Origin: Streptomyces shenzhenensis
Lineage (GTDB): Bacteria > Actinomycetota > Actinomycetes > Streptomycetales > Streptomycetaceae
Reading direction: 5' to 3'
Assembly (NCBI RefSeq): GCF_003688995.1
Contig: NZ_PENI01000007.1
Coordinates: forward strand, 124,001-188,000
Length of the DNA stretch: 64,000 nt
The translations under genes and the position numbers were made by a program. Below, one piece after another: positions 1-9,291 of the stretch (position 1 is its first letter; each line of letters starts with the position of its first letter). The notes under the pieces were generated by a model, which had not been told where the DNA came from, made no database searches, and saw nothing but the letters and a program-made list of their open reading frames with translations.

Positions 1-468
1 CCGGGAGATGCACCAGGTCGCGGCCACGTTCACGGCGATACCGGCGAGCGCGGTGACCAGCATCAGGCCGCCCTGCACCTCCGGTGGCTCGATCAGCCGG
101 CGTACCGCCTCGTACGCCAGCCACACACCGAGCAGCAGCAGCGTCAGCCCGTTGGCCTGGGCGGAGAGGATCTCGGCCCGCTTGAGGCCGTAGGTGAAGC
201 CGCCGCGCGCGGGCCGGGCGGCGAGCCGCATGGCGATGAGTGCGAGCACGATGGAGACCGCGTCGGTGAGCATGTGCGCCGCGTCCGAGATCAGCGCCAG
301 GGAACTGGCGACGACGCCGACGACGACCTCGGCGGCCATGAACACGGTGATCAGCGTGAGGGCGATGGCCAGCCAGCGGCGGTCGGCGTCCGCCGCCACG
401 CCGTGCGCGTGGCCCGAGTGTCCGCCCGCGCCGTGGCCGTGCCCCGCGCCATGGCCGTGCTCGCTCAT
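1..468 (-). CDS. Cation diffusion facilitator (CDF) metal efflux transporter, 3' part cut off
   Basis: The visible 156 residues are the N-terminal half of a CzcD/ZitB-like CDF protein, a membrane proton/metal antiporter usually exporting Zn(II) or Co(II). The start is the ATG at 468. The first 23 residues are rich in His and Gly, as in metal-sensing CDF tails. Membrane segments follow at about residues 32-50, 57-76, 97-117 and 132-150. The second carries the family motif SDAAHMLTDA with the HxxxD metal ligands, and the FTYGLKRAEILSA loop is also typical. The C-terminal half lies outside the window. The metal cannot be told from this part. Confidence 0.93.
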   Translation of the reverse strand, partial: MSEHGHGAGHGHGAGGHSGHAHGVAADADRRWLAIALTLITVFMAAEVVVGVVASSLALISDAAHMLTDAVSIVLALIAMRLAARPARGGFTYGLKRAEILSAQANGLTLLLLGVWLAYEAVRRLIEPPEVQGGLMLVTALAGIAVNVAATWCISR

Positions 469-752
469 CTCGTGTGCCTCCCCGCTCGTGACGGATGCCC
501 GACTCGCAGTGAAACGCATGCCAGGGGGAAACGCCAAAGGCTGCACCGGTGACCGTTGTCATGTCCGTTAATACTCCGCTGACCTGCGAAAACGCCAACC
601 GGACCAAGCCACTCCGGAAGGGCGCGCCGACCCGCCACCCGGGGCCGTCGACCGCCCGGGCCCCCTGAACACGGCACACGGCTCCGCACTCCCGAACCTT
701 CGCGGGGGCAGCCGCGTCGTAGGGAGGACCGTCCGCCGAAGGGAGCGCCGCC

Positions 753-1256
753 ATGTCCGCCGTTCGCCGTGCCGCTCGTTGCGCGCTGCCCCGCCTCGTG
801 CTCACCGGAGCGGTGGTGTGGGCGGCGACCGCGTGCGGCGGTGCGGCCGGGGCCGGATCGGCGGGGACGACGGCCGCCGAACCGGGCGGAACCGGCTGGG
901 AAGAGCCCGCCGCGTACACGTACACGCTGACGTCGAGCCAGGGGGAACGGGCGCTGATCGGCACCTTCCGGGTGACCGTCCGCGACGGCGAGGTGGTGGC
1001 CGCGGTCGGGCTCGACGCGAGCGGCCGGCGCGTGGTGCGGCAGTCGCCCGCCGCCGTGCCCACGCTGGGTGACCTCCTGGCGGAACTCGACCGGGCACGG
1101 CGCGCGGACGCCGCGACGGCCGAGGCGGACTACGCGGCCGACGGGCACCCGACACGTATCGCGCTGGACCGGGAGGAGAACGCGGTCGACGACGAGGCGC
1201 TGTACGTCGTCAGCGCGTTTCGGCCCGCCCGGCCGCAGCCGCAGCCACAGACATAG
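753..1256 (+). CDS. DUF6174-family lipoprotein
   Basis: A 167-residue secreted lipoprotein of unknown function. It starts with an Arg-rich n-region, a hydrophobic stretch and a lipobox-like WAATAC, with Cys at about residue 28, so it is probably membrane-anchored outside the cell. The mature part has the YTYTLTSS opening, a GTFRVTVRDGEV strand and the DGHPTRI...NAVDDEALY ending that I associate with DUF6174. The start ATG is preceded by GAAGGGAG at a good distance. It converges with the next gene, leaving 27 bp between stop codons. Confidence 0.8.
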   Translation: MSAVRRAARCALPRLVLTGAVVWAATACGGAAGAGSAGTTAAEPGGTGWEEPAAYTYTLTSSQGERALIGTFRVTVRDGEVVAAVGLDASGRRVVRQSPAAVPTLGDLLAELDRARRADAATAEADYAADGHPTRIALDREENAVDDEALYVVSAFRPARPQPQPQT

Positions 1257-1283
1257 AAAGGCCGTACCCGGAGGAGGCCCGTA

Positions 1284-1790
1284 TCAGGAGGAGCTCGGCG
1301 CCGGGCTCGGGCCCATCCCGGACATGTGGACGATCGTGCCGCCGGTCTTGGTCCGGAACCGTTCGAGCGAGTCCAGCTCGGCGCTGATCACCCAGCGCGA
1401 TCCCACCAGGAAGTCGCCCTGGTACATGCCGGCGGTGTCCAGCCAGGTCTGCTGGAACCGCTCCTCGGGGAAGGTGGTGATGAGATAGTCGGCGCGCTTG
1501 GTGTGACAGACGCCCTGCCGCAGTTCGTCCGCCTCGATCCGGATCTTGGCCTCGCAGCCCGTCAGACGTGCGATGACCTCGACCTTCGCGGGCGCCACGA
1601 CCTGGGCCTGCACGGCGGAGATCTCGGGGGTCTTCGACCCCTTGGGCTCGCGGGCCGCGTCGCCCCCGTCCCCGCCGCAGCCCGCGGCCAGGGGCAGCAG
1701 GACCAGACTTCCGGCGACGGCGGCTCCGCGGACCAGACGGGCGGGAGAAGAGGTGCGGCCGGGGTGTGATCGCGGTTGCTGCTGGGGCAC
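1284..1790 (-). CDS. Hypothetical lipoprotein
   Basis: A 168-residue protein that I do not recognise. The N-terminus has basic residues, a hydrophobic segment at about 22-36 and a lipobox LAAGC, so a lipoprotein is likely. The mature part contains two Cys (GCEAKIRIEADELRQGVCH) that could form a disulfide. Its second half (QTWLDTAGMYQGDFLVGSRWVIS) resembles the small Streptomyces lipoproteins annotated only as hypothetical. It is read towards the DUF6174 lipoprotein and away from the gene at 2041. Confidence 0.7.
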   Translation of the reverse strand: MPQQQPRSHPGRTSSPARLVRGAAVAGSLVLLPLAAGCGGDGGDAAREPKGSKTPEISAVQAQVVAPAKVEVIARLTGCEAKIRIEADELRQGVCHTKRADYLITTFPEERFQQTWLDTAGMYQGDFLVGSRWVISAELDSLERFRTKTGGTIVHMSGMGPSPAPSSS

Positions 1791-2040
1791 GTCGCTCGCT
1801 CCGTTGTCGGGCCTGCGCCGTCCGCACGGCGGACGGACTGTCGAGGGGAGATACGGACGGACACCGGTGCGCGTTCACCCGATGCGGTGATCGCACACAT
1901 GTCTCCCTGCGCACGCCGTGGTCCGCCGCCCGGCGGCCTTCCCGGCAGTTCGACGACGCCGGCCCGGCGTCCGGCCGGTGCGTCGCGAGCGCGCCCAGCA
2001 CGCCTGATCGGAACTTTACGCACATGATCGACTACCGTGT

Positions 2041-2481
2041 GTGTCCATGGTGGCTTGGTCGGTACGTCGCGAGCACCGGCCCATGTCACGGGCCGGAGCG
2101 GCACTGGTGGTGCTGCTCGCCGCGCTGATCCACCTGCTCGGCTGCGCCCACGGTCCGGTGTCCGCGGGGGCCGCCCGGGCCGACACTCCCCTGCCGGCCG
2201 TATCGGCGTGCGGCCCGGTGCCGCCGCCCCCGGCCGTTGCGGTCACCCAACCGGCGCCGCCCTCCGGGGGCGACCTGGCGCACTGCCGGGACGGGGACGG
2301 GCCGACGGTGCAGCCGCCCCGGGACATCGCCTCGCCCGTCCCCGCCGTGGACGACGCCGCACCGGCCGTCGCCGCCGACGACAAGCTCCCTGCCCCGAAG
2401 ACGGGCCCGCCCGCGGGTCCGTCCCCCGGTCCGGCCACGGCCGGCCGGTCGAGAGCCCGGCTGGGCGTGTGGAGGTCCTGA
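2041..2481 (+). CDS. Small secreted or membrane-anchored Ala/Pro-rich protein, unknown function
   Basis: A 146-residue protein with one hydrophobic N-terminal segment (about residues 17-34, ending near a Cys) followed by an Ala/Pro-rich, low-complexity tail. The likely start is the GTG at 2041; ATGs at 2047 and near 2083 are alternatives. No catalytic motif is visible. It lies 135 bp upstream of the cysteine-synthase-like gene on the same strand. Coding potential rests on codon bias and the credible signal sequence, so confidence is moderate. Confidence 0.55.
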   Translation: MSMVAWSVRREHRPMSRAGAALVVLLAALIHLLGCAHGPVSAGAARADTPLPAVSACGPVPPPPAVAVTQPAPPSGGDLAHCRDGDGPTVQPPRDIASPVPAVDDAAPAVAADDKLPAPKTGPPAGPSPGPATAGRSRARLGVWRS

Positions 2482-2616
2482 CCGGCCGCTGAGCCGTACG
2501 ACGGGCGAGGGCTTCGTGCCCGCCGCCGCGCCGTGCGCCGACCGGTCAACCCCCCGTTCCTTCCACCACGGCGGCCGACACATGCTCGTGTTCCTCGGCC
2601 GCGGGAGAAGCACGCC

Positions 2617-3807
2617 ATGAACCAGCACGACAGCACCCCGGTGCCGCAATCCCCCGTCCCGCACTCGCCCGTCCCTCATGCCCCGTCACCCGCCCCGTTC
2701 TCCCCCGCCCGGTTGACGGCCGACGCCAAACATCCGCTGCACACCCCCGCCGGACTCGTCGGCGACACCCCCGTCCTGTGGATCGGCGAACCCTTCACCG
2801 CCGCCGGGCGCGGCTTCTGGGCCAAGCTCGAGGGGCACAACCCCGGCGGCATCAAGGACCGGACCGCCCTGTACATGGTCCGCGCCGCCCGTGAGCGCGG
2901 TCGGCTGCTGCCCGGCGCCCGTATCGTCGAGTCGACCTCCGGCACCCTCGGCCTCGGTCTGGCCCTGGCCGGCGCCGTGTACGGCCATCCGGTCACCGTG
3001 GTCTCCGACCCGGGCATGGAGCCCCTGATGACGGGCCTGCTCACCGCCTACGGCGCCGAGGTCGACCTGGTCACCGACCCGCATCCGGACGGCGGCTGGC
3101 AGCAGGCCCGCCGTGACCGCGTCACCGAGATCCTCGCCTCCGTCCCCGGCGCCTGGTGTCCGGACCAGTACCACAACCCGGACAACGTGGCCGCCTACGC
3201 CCCGCTCGCCCATGAGCTCGTCGCCCAACTCGGCCGTATCGACGCCCTGGTGGTCTCCGTCGGCACCGGTGGCCACTCCGCGGGCGTCGCCTCCGTCCTG
3301 CGCGGCTTCTTCCCCCGGCTGCGCGTGGTCGGCGTGGACACCACCGGCTCCACCATCTTCGGCCAGCCCGCGGCGCCCCGTCTGATGCGCGGCCTGGGCA
3401 GCAGCATCTACCCGCGCAATGTCGCCTACGACCTCTTCGACGAGGTGCACTGGGTGGCCGCTCCCGAGGCGGTGTGGGCCGCCCGTCAACTGGCCCGGCA
3501 CCACTACGCCACCGGCGGCTGGAGCGTGGGCGCGGTCGCGCTGGTCGCCCGCCGGCTGGCCCGCACCCTGCCCGCCGAGGACCGCATCGCTGCCGTCTTC
3601 CCCGACGGGCCGCAGCGCTACGTCGGCACCGTCTTCGACGACGCCTACTGTCGGCAGCACGGTCTGCTCGGGCATCCGCCGGCCGACGAACCGGACGAGA
3701 TCGGCGACCCCGGCGAGCGGGTCGTCACCCGCTGGACCCGCTGCACCCGGGTCACCGACCCGCTCGCGGGCGGCCGCGCACCCCGGCTCTCGGGGGCAGC
3801 GCGATGA
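2617..3807 (+). CDS. PLP-dependent cysteine synthase family protein
   Basis: A 396-residue fold-type II PLP enzyme of the cysteine synthase/cystathionine beta-synthase family, which makes or breaks C-S bonds on serine or cysteine derivatives. The PLP lysine is in [13 protein letters not shown], the substrate loop is [12 protein letters not shown], and the phosphate loop is [11 protein letters not shown]. The open frame continues upstream, but the ATG at 2617 has a GGGAGAAG ribosome site and is preferred. The gene overlaps the next one by 4 bp (ATGA), so it is coupled to an MFS transporter. The pair could make and export a sulfur amino acid or a derivative, which is an inference from context. 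Confidence 0.88.
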   Translation: MNQHDSTPVPQSPVPHSPVPHAPSPAPFSPARLTADAKHPLHTPAGLVGDTPVLWIGEPFTAAGRGFWAKLEGHNPGGIKDRTALYMVRAARERGRLLPGARIVESTSGTLGLGLALAGAVYGHPVTVVSDPGMEPLMTGLLTAYGAEVDLVTDPHPDGGWQQARRDRVTEILASVPGAWCPDQYHNPDNVAAYAPLAHELVAQLGRIDALVVSVGTGGHSAGVASVLRGFFPRLRVVGVDTTGSTIFGQPAAPRLMRGLGSSIYPRNVAYDLFDEVHWVAAPEAVWAARQLARHHYATGGWSVGAVALVARRLARTLPAEDRIAAVFPDGPQRYVGTVFDDAYCRQHGLLGHPPADEPDEIGDPGERVVTRWTRCTRVTDPLAGGRAPRLSGAAR

Positions 3808-5060
3808 GGAACCTCTGGCGGCAGACGCGCTCCTTCCCGCCCGCCGTACGGCTGTTGATGGCCAATCAGTTCGCCATCAACCTCGCCTTCTACATGCTCA
3901 TGCCCTACCTGGCCGTCCATCTCGCGGGTGCGCTCGGCCTCGCCGCCTGGGCGGTCGGACTGGTGCTGGGCGTGCGGAACTTCTCCCAGCAGGGCATGTT
4001 CCTCATCGGCGGCACGCTCGCCGACCGCTACGGCTACAAGGCCCCGATCATGGCGGGCTGTCTGCTGCGCACGCTCGGTTTCGGGCTGCTCGGCTGGGCG
4101 GACACCCTGCCCGCCCTGGTCGTCGCCTCCGCGGCGACGGGTTTCGCGGGCGCGCTGTTCAATCCCGCCGTGCGCGCCTACCTCGCCGTGGCGGCGGGCG
4201 AGCGCCGGGTGGACGCCTTCGCCGTCTTCAACGTCCACTACCAGGCGGGCATGTTGCTCGGCCCGCTCGTCGGACTCGCCCTGCTGGCCGCCGACTTCAG
4301 GGTGGTCGGCACGACGGCGGCGGGCGTCTTCGCCGCGCTGACCCTGCTGCAGTGGCGCGCGCTGCCGGCCCGGCACGACGCGGCGGCCGACACCGGCGCC
4401 GGCCGGGAGGGGGTGCTGGCGCAGTGGCGCAGCGTGGTGGCCAACCGGCCGTTCCTGCTCTTCGCGATCGCCATGATCGGGTCGTACGTCCTGACGTTCC
4501 AGGTCTATCTCGCCCTTCCGCTGGCCGCCGCCGACGCCCTGGGCGCGGACGGCACGGCGGTCACCAGCGGTCTGTTCGTGGTGTCGGCGGCCGTCGCCGT
4601 CCTGGGCCAGCTCCGGCTCACCGGCTGGGCCAGGCAGCGCTGGAGCGGCCATGAGGCACTGGTGCGCGGCCTCGCGGCGATGGGGCTGGCCTTCGTGCCG
4701 CTGGCGCTCACCCCGCACGACGCGGGCGCGCCGGTCGTCGTCGCTCTGCTGACCGCGGTCGTGCTGCTGGCGGCGGGCAGCGCGGTGGTCTACCCCTTCG
4801 AGATGGACACCGTCGTCTCGCTCGCCGGTGACCGTCTGGTCGCCACCCATTACGGCCTCTACAACACCGTCTCCGGCCTAGGCATCACCCTCGGCAACCT
4901 CGCCACCGGGGCGCTGTGGGACGTCGCCGTGCGGCACGACGCCCTCTGGCTCCCCTGGAGCATCCTGGCCGCGACGGGCCTCGGGTGCGCCGCGTCGATC
5001 GCCGCGCTCGCACGCACCGGGCGGCTCACCGTGCGACAGCCGCAGCGGGTGACCGCCTGA
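3804..5060 (+). CDS. MFS transporter (MDR-type), coupled to the cysteine-synthase-like gene
   Basis: A 418-residue, 12-segment major facilitator protein of the inner membrane. Segment 1 begins near residue 17. The loop between segments 2 and 3 carries the family motif [14 protein letters not shown]. The second half starts at about residue 205 after a charged central loop. The start ATG overlaps the preceding stop codon. Such DHA-type proteins usually export small molecules with proton exchange; here a product of the upstream enzyme is a reasonable cargo. A perfect hairpin follows the stop. Confidence 0.87.
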   Translation: MRNLWRQTRSFPPAVRLLMANQFAINLAFYMLMPYLAVHLAGALGLAAWAVGLVLGVRNFSQQGMFLIGGTLADRYGYKAPIMAGCLLRTLGFGLLGWADTLPALVVASAATGFAGALFNPAVRAYLAVAAGERRVDAFAVFNVHYQAGMLLGPLVGLALLAADFRVVGTTAAGVFAALTLLQWRALPARHDAAADTGAGREGVLAQWRSVVANRPFLLFAIAMIGSYVLTFQVYLALPLAAADALGADGTAVTSGLFVVSAAVAVLGQLRLTGWARQRWSGHEALVRGLAAMGLAFVPLALTPHDAGAPVVVALLTAVVLLAAGSAVVYPFEMDTVVSLAGDRLVATHYGLYNTVSGLGITLGNLATGALWDVAVRHDALWLPWSILAATGLGCAASIAALARTGRLTVRQPQRVTA

Positions 5061-5066
5061 ACCGAA

Positions 5067-5091
5067 GGTCCCGGACCACCGGCCCGGGACC
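5067..5091. terminator. Hairpin terminator between convergent genes
   Basis: Perfect 8-bp stem GGTCCCGG/CCGGGACC with a 9-nt loop, 6 bp after the MFS stop codon and before the convergent monooxygenase gene. There is no U-tract, as is common for terminators in this group. Confidence 0.65.
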
Positions 5092-5250
5092 GCGGCAGAA
5101 CCTGGACGGCCGGCCCACCCTGTGTCTCCAGCGGGGCGAACCCCGGGTCGCGGACGCGTCATGTCCTCGGCCGGCGGTGACGCCCATCACCAGGATCCGC
5201 CGCACGCACGCGGACTGCTGCGCCCGGGCGGCGGGCGCTCCCGGGCGGGG

Positions 5251-6483
5251 CTAGCGGACGGCGCTGCGTGGGGGTCGCTCACGCAGTGCCCCGTAGCCGA
5301 TGAAGTACGCGGGCAGCCGGCGCAGCAGCCGGGACGAGGCGAGCAGGCCGGCCGCGTGCCGTGCCCTGCGTACGTCGCCCAGGGGCGGGCGTCCCCGCAG
5401 GACGGGGGCGATGAGGCAGGCGTGGGCCAGGCGTTGCAGCCCCTGGGTGGCGACGGTGGTGGGACGGCGGCGGCGCTGGACGCCGCGCACGTCGTGCAGG
5501 CCGACGCTGCCGTGGCGCAGCGGCCCGACCAGATGGCGCGCGGCGGCCACGGCGTCCTCGACGGCGAGGTTGATGCCGATGCCGAAGACCGGGGACATCG
5601 CGTGCGCGGCGTCGCCGATGCACAGCAGTCCTGGGCGGTGCCAGCGGCGCAGCCGGTCCAGGCGGACGTCGAGGAGCTTGACCTCGTCCCAGTCGCTCAG
5701 CCGGTCGACACGGTCCGCGATCCAGGGGACGGCGGCGGCGTACTGGGCGCGGAAGCGGTCGAGCCCGGCGGCGCGGCGGCGGGCGTCGGAGCCCTTGGGG
5801 ATGAGGGCGGCGCACTGCCAGTAGTCCCCGCGGTCGATCATCGCGGTCAGGAAGCGGTCGCCCGCGGCGCCGACGAGTCCGCGCGGGTCCCCGGCGTGCC
5901 GCGGCAGCCGGAACCACCAGGCGTCCATCGGGCAGCGGTAGCGGCGCAGTCCCAGCTCCGGCCGGGAGCGGGCGAGGGATCCGCGGCCGTCGCAGGCGAC
6001 GGTGAGCAGGGCGCGCAGCTCTCCCCGGCGGCCGTCCCGGGTGCGGTAGCGCACGCCTGTCACCCGGCCGCGCTCGACCAGGAAGTCGGTGGCCTCGGTG
6101 CCCATCCGCAGCTGGAAGGAGGGTTCGCGCCGGGCCTCGTCGGCGAGGAGGTCCAGGAGGTCCCACTGGGGCACCATCGCCACGTAGTTGTACGGGCCGC
6201 GCAGCACCGTGAGGTCGGCGACGGTGACCTGTGACCGGCCGGCCCCCACGGGCAGTTGGACGGTGTGCACCCGGCGCTGCGGCAGCCGGGCGAACTTCTC
6301 GGCCAGGCCCAGGTCGTCCAGCAGGGCCAGGGTCGAGGGGTGCACGGTGTCGCCGCGGAAGTCGCGCAGGAAGTCGTCGTGCTGCTCCAGGACCGTCACC
6401 TCGACACCGGACCGGGCGAGCAGCAGGGCGAGCACCATGCCCGCGGGACCACCGCCGACGACACAACACGCGGTCCGTTCCAT
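5251..6483 (-). CDS. FAD-dependent monooxygenase (PHBH/UbiH fold)
   Basis: A 410-residue flavoprotein of the p-hydroxybenzoate hydroxylase fold, which uses NAD(P)H and oxygen to hydroxylate or epoxidise a substrate. The N-terminal dinucleotide motif is VVGGGPAGMVLALLLARSG. The second FAD motif GDAAHAMSPVFGIGINLA lies at about residues 290-310. The ATG at 6483 is preferred because GGAAGG lies just upstream; the longer frame has no family similarity. It is 139 bp downstream of a TetR gene on the same strand and may belong to the ABC-hydrolase operon that ends there. The substrate is unknown. Confidence 0.88.
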   Translation of the reverse strand: MERTACCVVGGGPAGMVLALLLARSGVEVTVLEQHDDFLRDFRGDTVHPSTLALLDDLGLAEKFARLPQRRVHTVQLPVGAGRSQVTVADLTVLRGPYNYVAMVPQWDLLDLLADEARREPSFQLRMGTEATDFLVERGRVTGVRYRTRDGRRGELRALLTVACDGRGSLARSRPELGLRRYRCPMDAWWFRLPRHAGDPRGLVGAAGDRFLTAMIDRGDYWQCAALIPKGSDARRRAAGLDRFRAQYAAAVPWIADRVDRLSDWDEVKLLDVRLDRLRRWHRPGLLCIGDAAHAMSPVFGIGINLAVEDAVAAARHLVGPLRHGSVGLHDVRGVQRRRRPTTVATQGLQRLAHACLIAPVLRGRPPLGDVRRARHAAGLLASSRLLRRLPAYFIGYGALRERPPRSAVR

Positions 6484-6510
6484 CACTGCCCTGCCTTCCG
6501 GAGAGCGGTA

Positions 6511-6528
6511 ATTCATCACCCAGTGAAT
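6511..6528 (-). promoter_or_regulatory. Imperfect palindrome upstream of the monooxygenase gene (candidate TetR operator)
   Basis: The 18 bp contain the inverted arms ATTCA/TGAAT and an inner CAC-N3-GTG pair, 28 bp upstream of the chosen start. The position between a TetR gene and the next gene suggests an operator. This is inferred from symmetry only. Confidence 0.35.
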
Positions 6529-6622
6529 AGTGTACTCGCCGGGCCGCCCCCACGGCATCCCGAGCCGCCGGGCTCCTGCGGCCCGACGGCGTGCGCGGGC
6601 CGCGTGTCGTGGGTGGTGCGGG

Positions 6623-7288
6623 TCAGTCACGGGGCGTGGCCGGGCGGGGGCGACGCGGTATCAGCTCCGTCTCGATCAGCCGGTTCAGATGCCGGCGCGC
6701 GTCCCGCGTGGTCAACGACGGCGCCTGCCGCAGCCGCTGGAGCGCGAGCCCGTCGGCGAGCGCGGCGAAGCGGACCGTGAAGCCGTCGGGGTCGGCGCAG
6801 TCGGCGTCGCCGTCGGTGACGGCGCGTACGGCCAGGGCGCGGATCTGGTCGTGCCAGTCCCGGTAGCGGTCCGCCTGCCCGCGGGCGAACGGCTGGTCCG
6901 GGTCCTGCTCGCCGGCGTTCCAGTACTCGAACCACATCCGCCAGTGGCGGTCGGTGTCCTCGGTGAACAGGGCGTCCACCAGCAGCCGCAGCGCCTCGAC
7001 CCCGCTCGTCGCGGCCTCCGCGGCCCGGCTGAGGGCGGCGTAGTAGCCCTCGATGTGCAGGACCATCGCCTCGGAGAGGATCTCCTGGACGCTGCCGAAG
7101 TGGTAGGTGACGGTGCCGACGGACACCCCGGCCGCGGCCGCCACGTCCCGGACGCCCACCGACCCGTAGCCGCGTTCGGCGATCAGCGGGACGGCCGCCT
7201 CGGCGATGAGGCGGCGGCGCACCTCGGTGGGCTGCCGGGTGCGGTCGGCGGCGGCGACGGCGCGGCGCGGGGGCCTGGACGCCTTCAT
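6623..7288 (-). CDS. TetR/AcrR family transcriptional regulator
   Basis: A 221-residue one-component repressor type. The N-terminal helix-turn-helix is at about residues 25-70, with GYGSVGVRDVAAAAGVSVGT followed by TYHFGS, the usual TetR recognition helix. The C-terminal ligand domain is helical and diverged. The start ATG overlaps the stop of the hydrolase gene (ATGA), so it is the last coupled gene of the five-gene ABC/hydrolase unit. Candidate operators are the palindrome at 6511-6528 and the inverted repeat at 14544-14559 before the first gene of the operon. The ligand may be the imported or hydrolysed substrate. Confidence 0.9.
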   Translation of the reverse strand: MKASRPPRRAVAAADRTRQPTEVRRRLIAEAAVPLIAERGYGSVGVRDVAAAAGVSVGTVTYHFGSVQEILSEAMVLHIEGYYAALSRAAEAATSGVEALRLLVDALFTEDTDRHWRMWFEYWNAGEQDPDQPFARGQADRYRDWHDQIRALAVRAVTDGDADCADPDGFTVRFAALADGLALQRLRQAPSLTTRDARRHLNRLIETELIPRRPRPATPRD

Positions 7289-9291
7289 CCGGACGTCCTC
7301 GGGGTGGTGTGCCGCCAGGCGCGCTTGGCCACTGTCTCTCCGTTCGCCCGTGCCTCGATGTGGCTGTCCATGATGAACTCCGTTGCCGTGGCCCGCAGTC
7401 CGGTGCGCGCGACGACCTCGGCCTGCCAATCCTGGCCGCGGGTGAGCCGGATCGTCCACTCGGACGCGGCGGACGCGGTGAGCGGGTCCGTCTCGCGGAT
7501 CCGGTAGGTCTCGCGGGCGCTCTCCTCGTACTTGAGGCCGTCCGGATACGTCCGCGATCCGCCGTAGTCGGGGTCGACCTCCAGGGTCCACTCCCCCGCC
7601 GCCACGTCCCGGGTGACGAGCCGTTCGGGGCGCCGCTCGGCCGGCCGGTCGTGGGTCACGGGGAGGGGCGGCGCCTGCTCGGGTTCCTCGAACCGGATCG
7701 GCGGCTCCTGCCCCACGGCCCGCACCGGCAGCAGCAGGGTGCTGTGCGCGGGGAGCACGGTCAGCTCACCGCGTTCGCCGTGCGGCCACACCCAGGGCCA
7801 GTACGCGTCGGAGACGGCGACCCGGATCCGGTGGCCGGGCGGGAACGCGTAGCCGATGCCGGTGAGTTCGAGCTCGACGTCCTCGTACGTCCCCGGGGTC
7901 CACTCGTCGGCCCGGTCCCGGCCGTTCCTGCTGAGCAGGTTGAGCACGCCGCGGGTGACGAGGGTGGAGGAGCCGTCGGGGGCGACGTCGCAGAGCCGGG
8001 CGACGACATGGGCGCGCGGGGTGGCGCTGTCGAGGCGGAGCCGGAGCCGCGGGCGGCCGAGGATCTCCGTCCGCTCGTCCAGTGGCGCCGAGTCGAAGCA
8101 GACCGAACGCCCGTCCTCCTCGCGCTGGTCGGGCGGCAGATCGCCGGCGTTGCCGAACGGGAAGAACCGGCCGGCGTCCACCCCGGTGTGGAGCGGGGAG
8201 CGGACGGTGACGGGCGCGGGGTCCGGGCCGAGCGGGCGGGCGTCCCAGGTGGTCCTCGGCGACGGCCAGGCGTCGTCGCCCACCCAGCGGCCGGGCATCA
8301 CGTCGTAGGTCGTGGCGGGCGGCACCGGGTCGTGGATCCAGGTCCGCAGCAGCGGTTCGGCCATCACCCCGGTGTCCCGGTCCTTCAGGTGCCGGTCCCA
8401 CCAGCGCAGGGTCTCCTGGAGGAAGCCGATGGCGGGGCCGGGCGGCAGTTCGCGGTCCGGGTACTGGTGTGACCAGGGGCCGATCAGTCCGCGGACCCGG
8501 TCGTGCGGCAGCCGCTCCACCAGCCGCAGCACCGTGTCCCGGTAGGGGTCGTGCCAGCCGCCGACGGCGAGGACGGCGGCGTCGATGGCGCCGTAGTCCT
8601 CGCAGACGCTGCCGTGCCGCCAGTAGGCGTCGCGCTCCTGGTGGGCGAGCCAGGTGTGCAGCAGCGGTTCGAGGGCGTCGAGGCGCCGGCGCCACATCGG
8701 CAGCCAGCGGTCGGCGCCGACCACGGCCGGGTCCGGCGGCCGGGACGCGAAGGCGAGCATGGTGCCGGCCCAGGCGAGCATGTCGATGCCGAGGACGGCG
8801 CCGCCGGTGTAGTGCACGTCGTTGTCGTAGCGGTCGTCGGTGGAGCAGACGGTGACGATCGCCTTCAGCGGCTCGGGGGCCAGGGCCGCGATCTGGAGGG
8901 CGTTGAAGCCGCCCCAGGAGATGCCGAACATGCCGACGCGGCCGGTGCACCAGGGTTGCGCGGCGAGCCAGTTGACGACGTCGACGCCGTCGGCGAGTTC
9001 CCGGGCGTCGTACTCGTCGCCGGGTGTCCCCTCGCTGTCGCCGTGGCCGCGGATGTCGACGCGTACGGAGGCGTAGCCGTGGCCCGCGTACCAGGGGTGG
9101 CGCTGGGCGTCCCGGGGCGCGGTCCAGTCGCTCTTGCGGTAGGGCAGGTATTCGAGGAGCGCGGGCACGGGGTCGTGCTCCGCGTCGGCGGGCCGCCAGA
9201 CGCGGGCGTGCAGCCGGGTGCTGCCGTCCCGGGTGGGGATCCACAGGTCCTCGCGGACGACCCGCCGCTCGAACTGCTCGCGGTACTTCAC
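7285..9291 (-). CDS. CocE/NonD family alpha/beta hydrolase
   Basis: A 668-residue serine hydrolase of the cocaine esterase / X-Pro dipeptidyl peptidase / glutaryl-7-ACA acylase group, which cuts ester or amide bonds. The nucleophile elbow is GISWGGF (about residue 125). The catalytic Asp and His fit near VGGWHDPY and GPWSHQYPD. The C-terminal jelly-roll 'X-Pro' domain begins after about residue 350. The GTG at 9291 has GGAAGGAG 5 bp upstream and overlaps the preceding ABC gene by GTGA, so the longer frame was rejected. Tight coupling to a peptide-type importer suggests that it processes the imported compound. Confidence 0.92.
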   Translation of the reverse strand: MKYREQFERRVVREDLWIPTRDGSTRLHARVWRPADAEHDPVPALLEYLPYRKSDWTAPRDAQRHPWYAGHGYASVRVDIRGHGDSEGTPGDEYDARELADGVDVVNWLAAQPWCTGRVGMFGISWGGFNALQIAALAPEPLKAIVTVCSTDDRYDNDVHYTGGAVLGIDMLAWAGTMLAFASRPPDPAVVGADRWLPMWRRRLDALEPLLHTWLAHQERDAYWRHGSVCEDYGAIDAAVLAVGGWHDPYRDTVLRLVERLPHDRVRGLIGPWSHQYPDRELPPGPAIGFLQETLRWWDRHLKDRDTGVMAEPLLRTWIHDPVPPATTYDVMPGRWVGDDAWPSPRTTWDARPLGPDPAPVTVRSPLHTGVDAGRFFPFGNAGDLPPDQREEDGRSVCFDSAPLDERTEILGRPRLRLRLDSATPRAHVVARLCDVAPDGSSTLVTRGVLNLLSRNGRDRADEWTPGTYEDVELELTGIGYAFPPGHRIRVAVSDAYWPWVWPHGERGELTVLPAHSTLLLPVRAVGQEPPIRFEEPEQAPPLPVTHDRPAERRPERLVTRDVAAGEWTLEVDPDYGGSRTYPDGLKYEESARETYRIRETDPLTASAASEWTIRLTRGQDWQAEVVARTGLRATATEFIMDSHIEARANGETVAKRAWRHTTPRTSG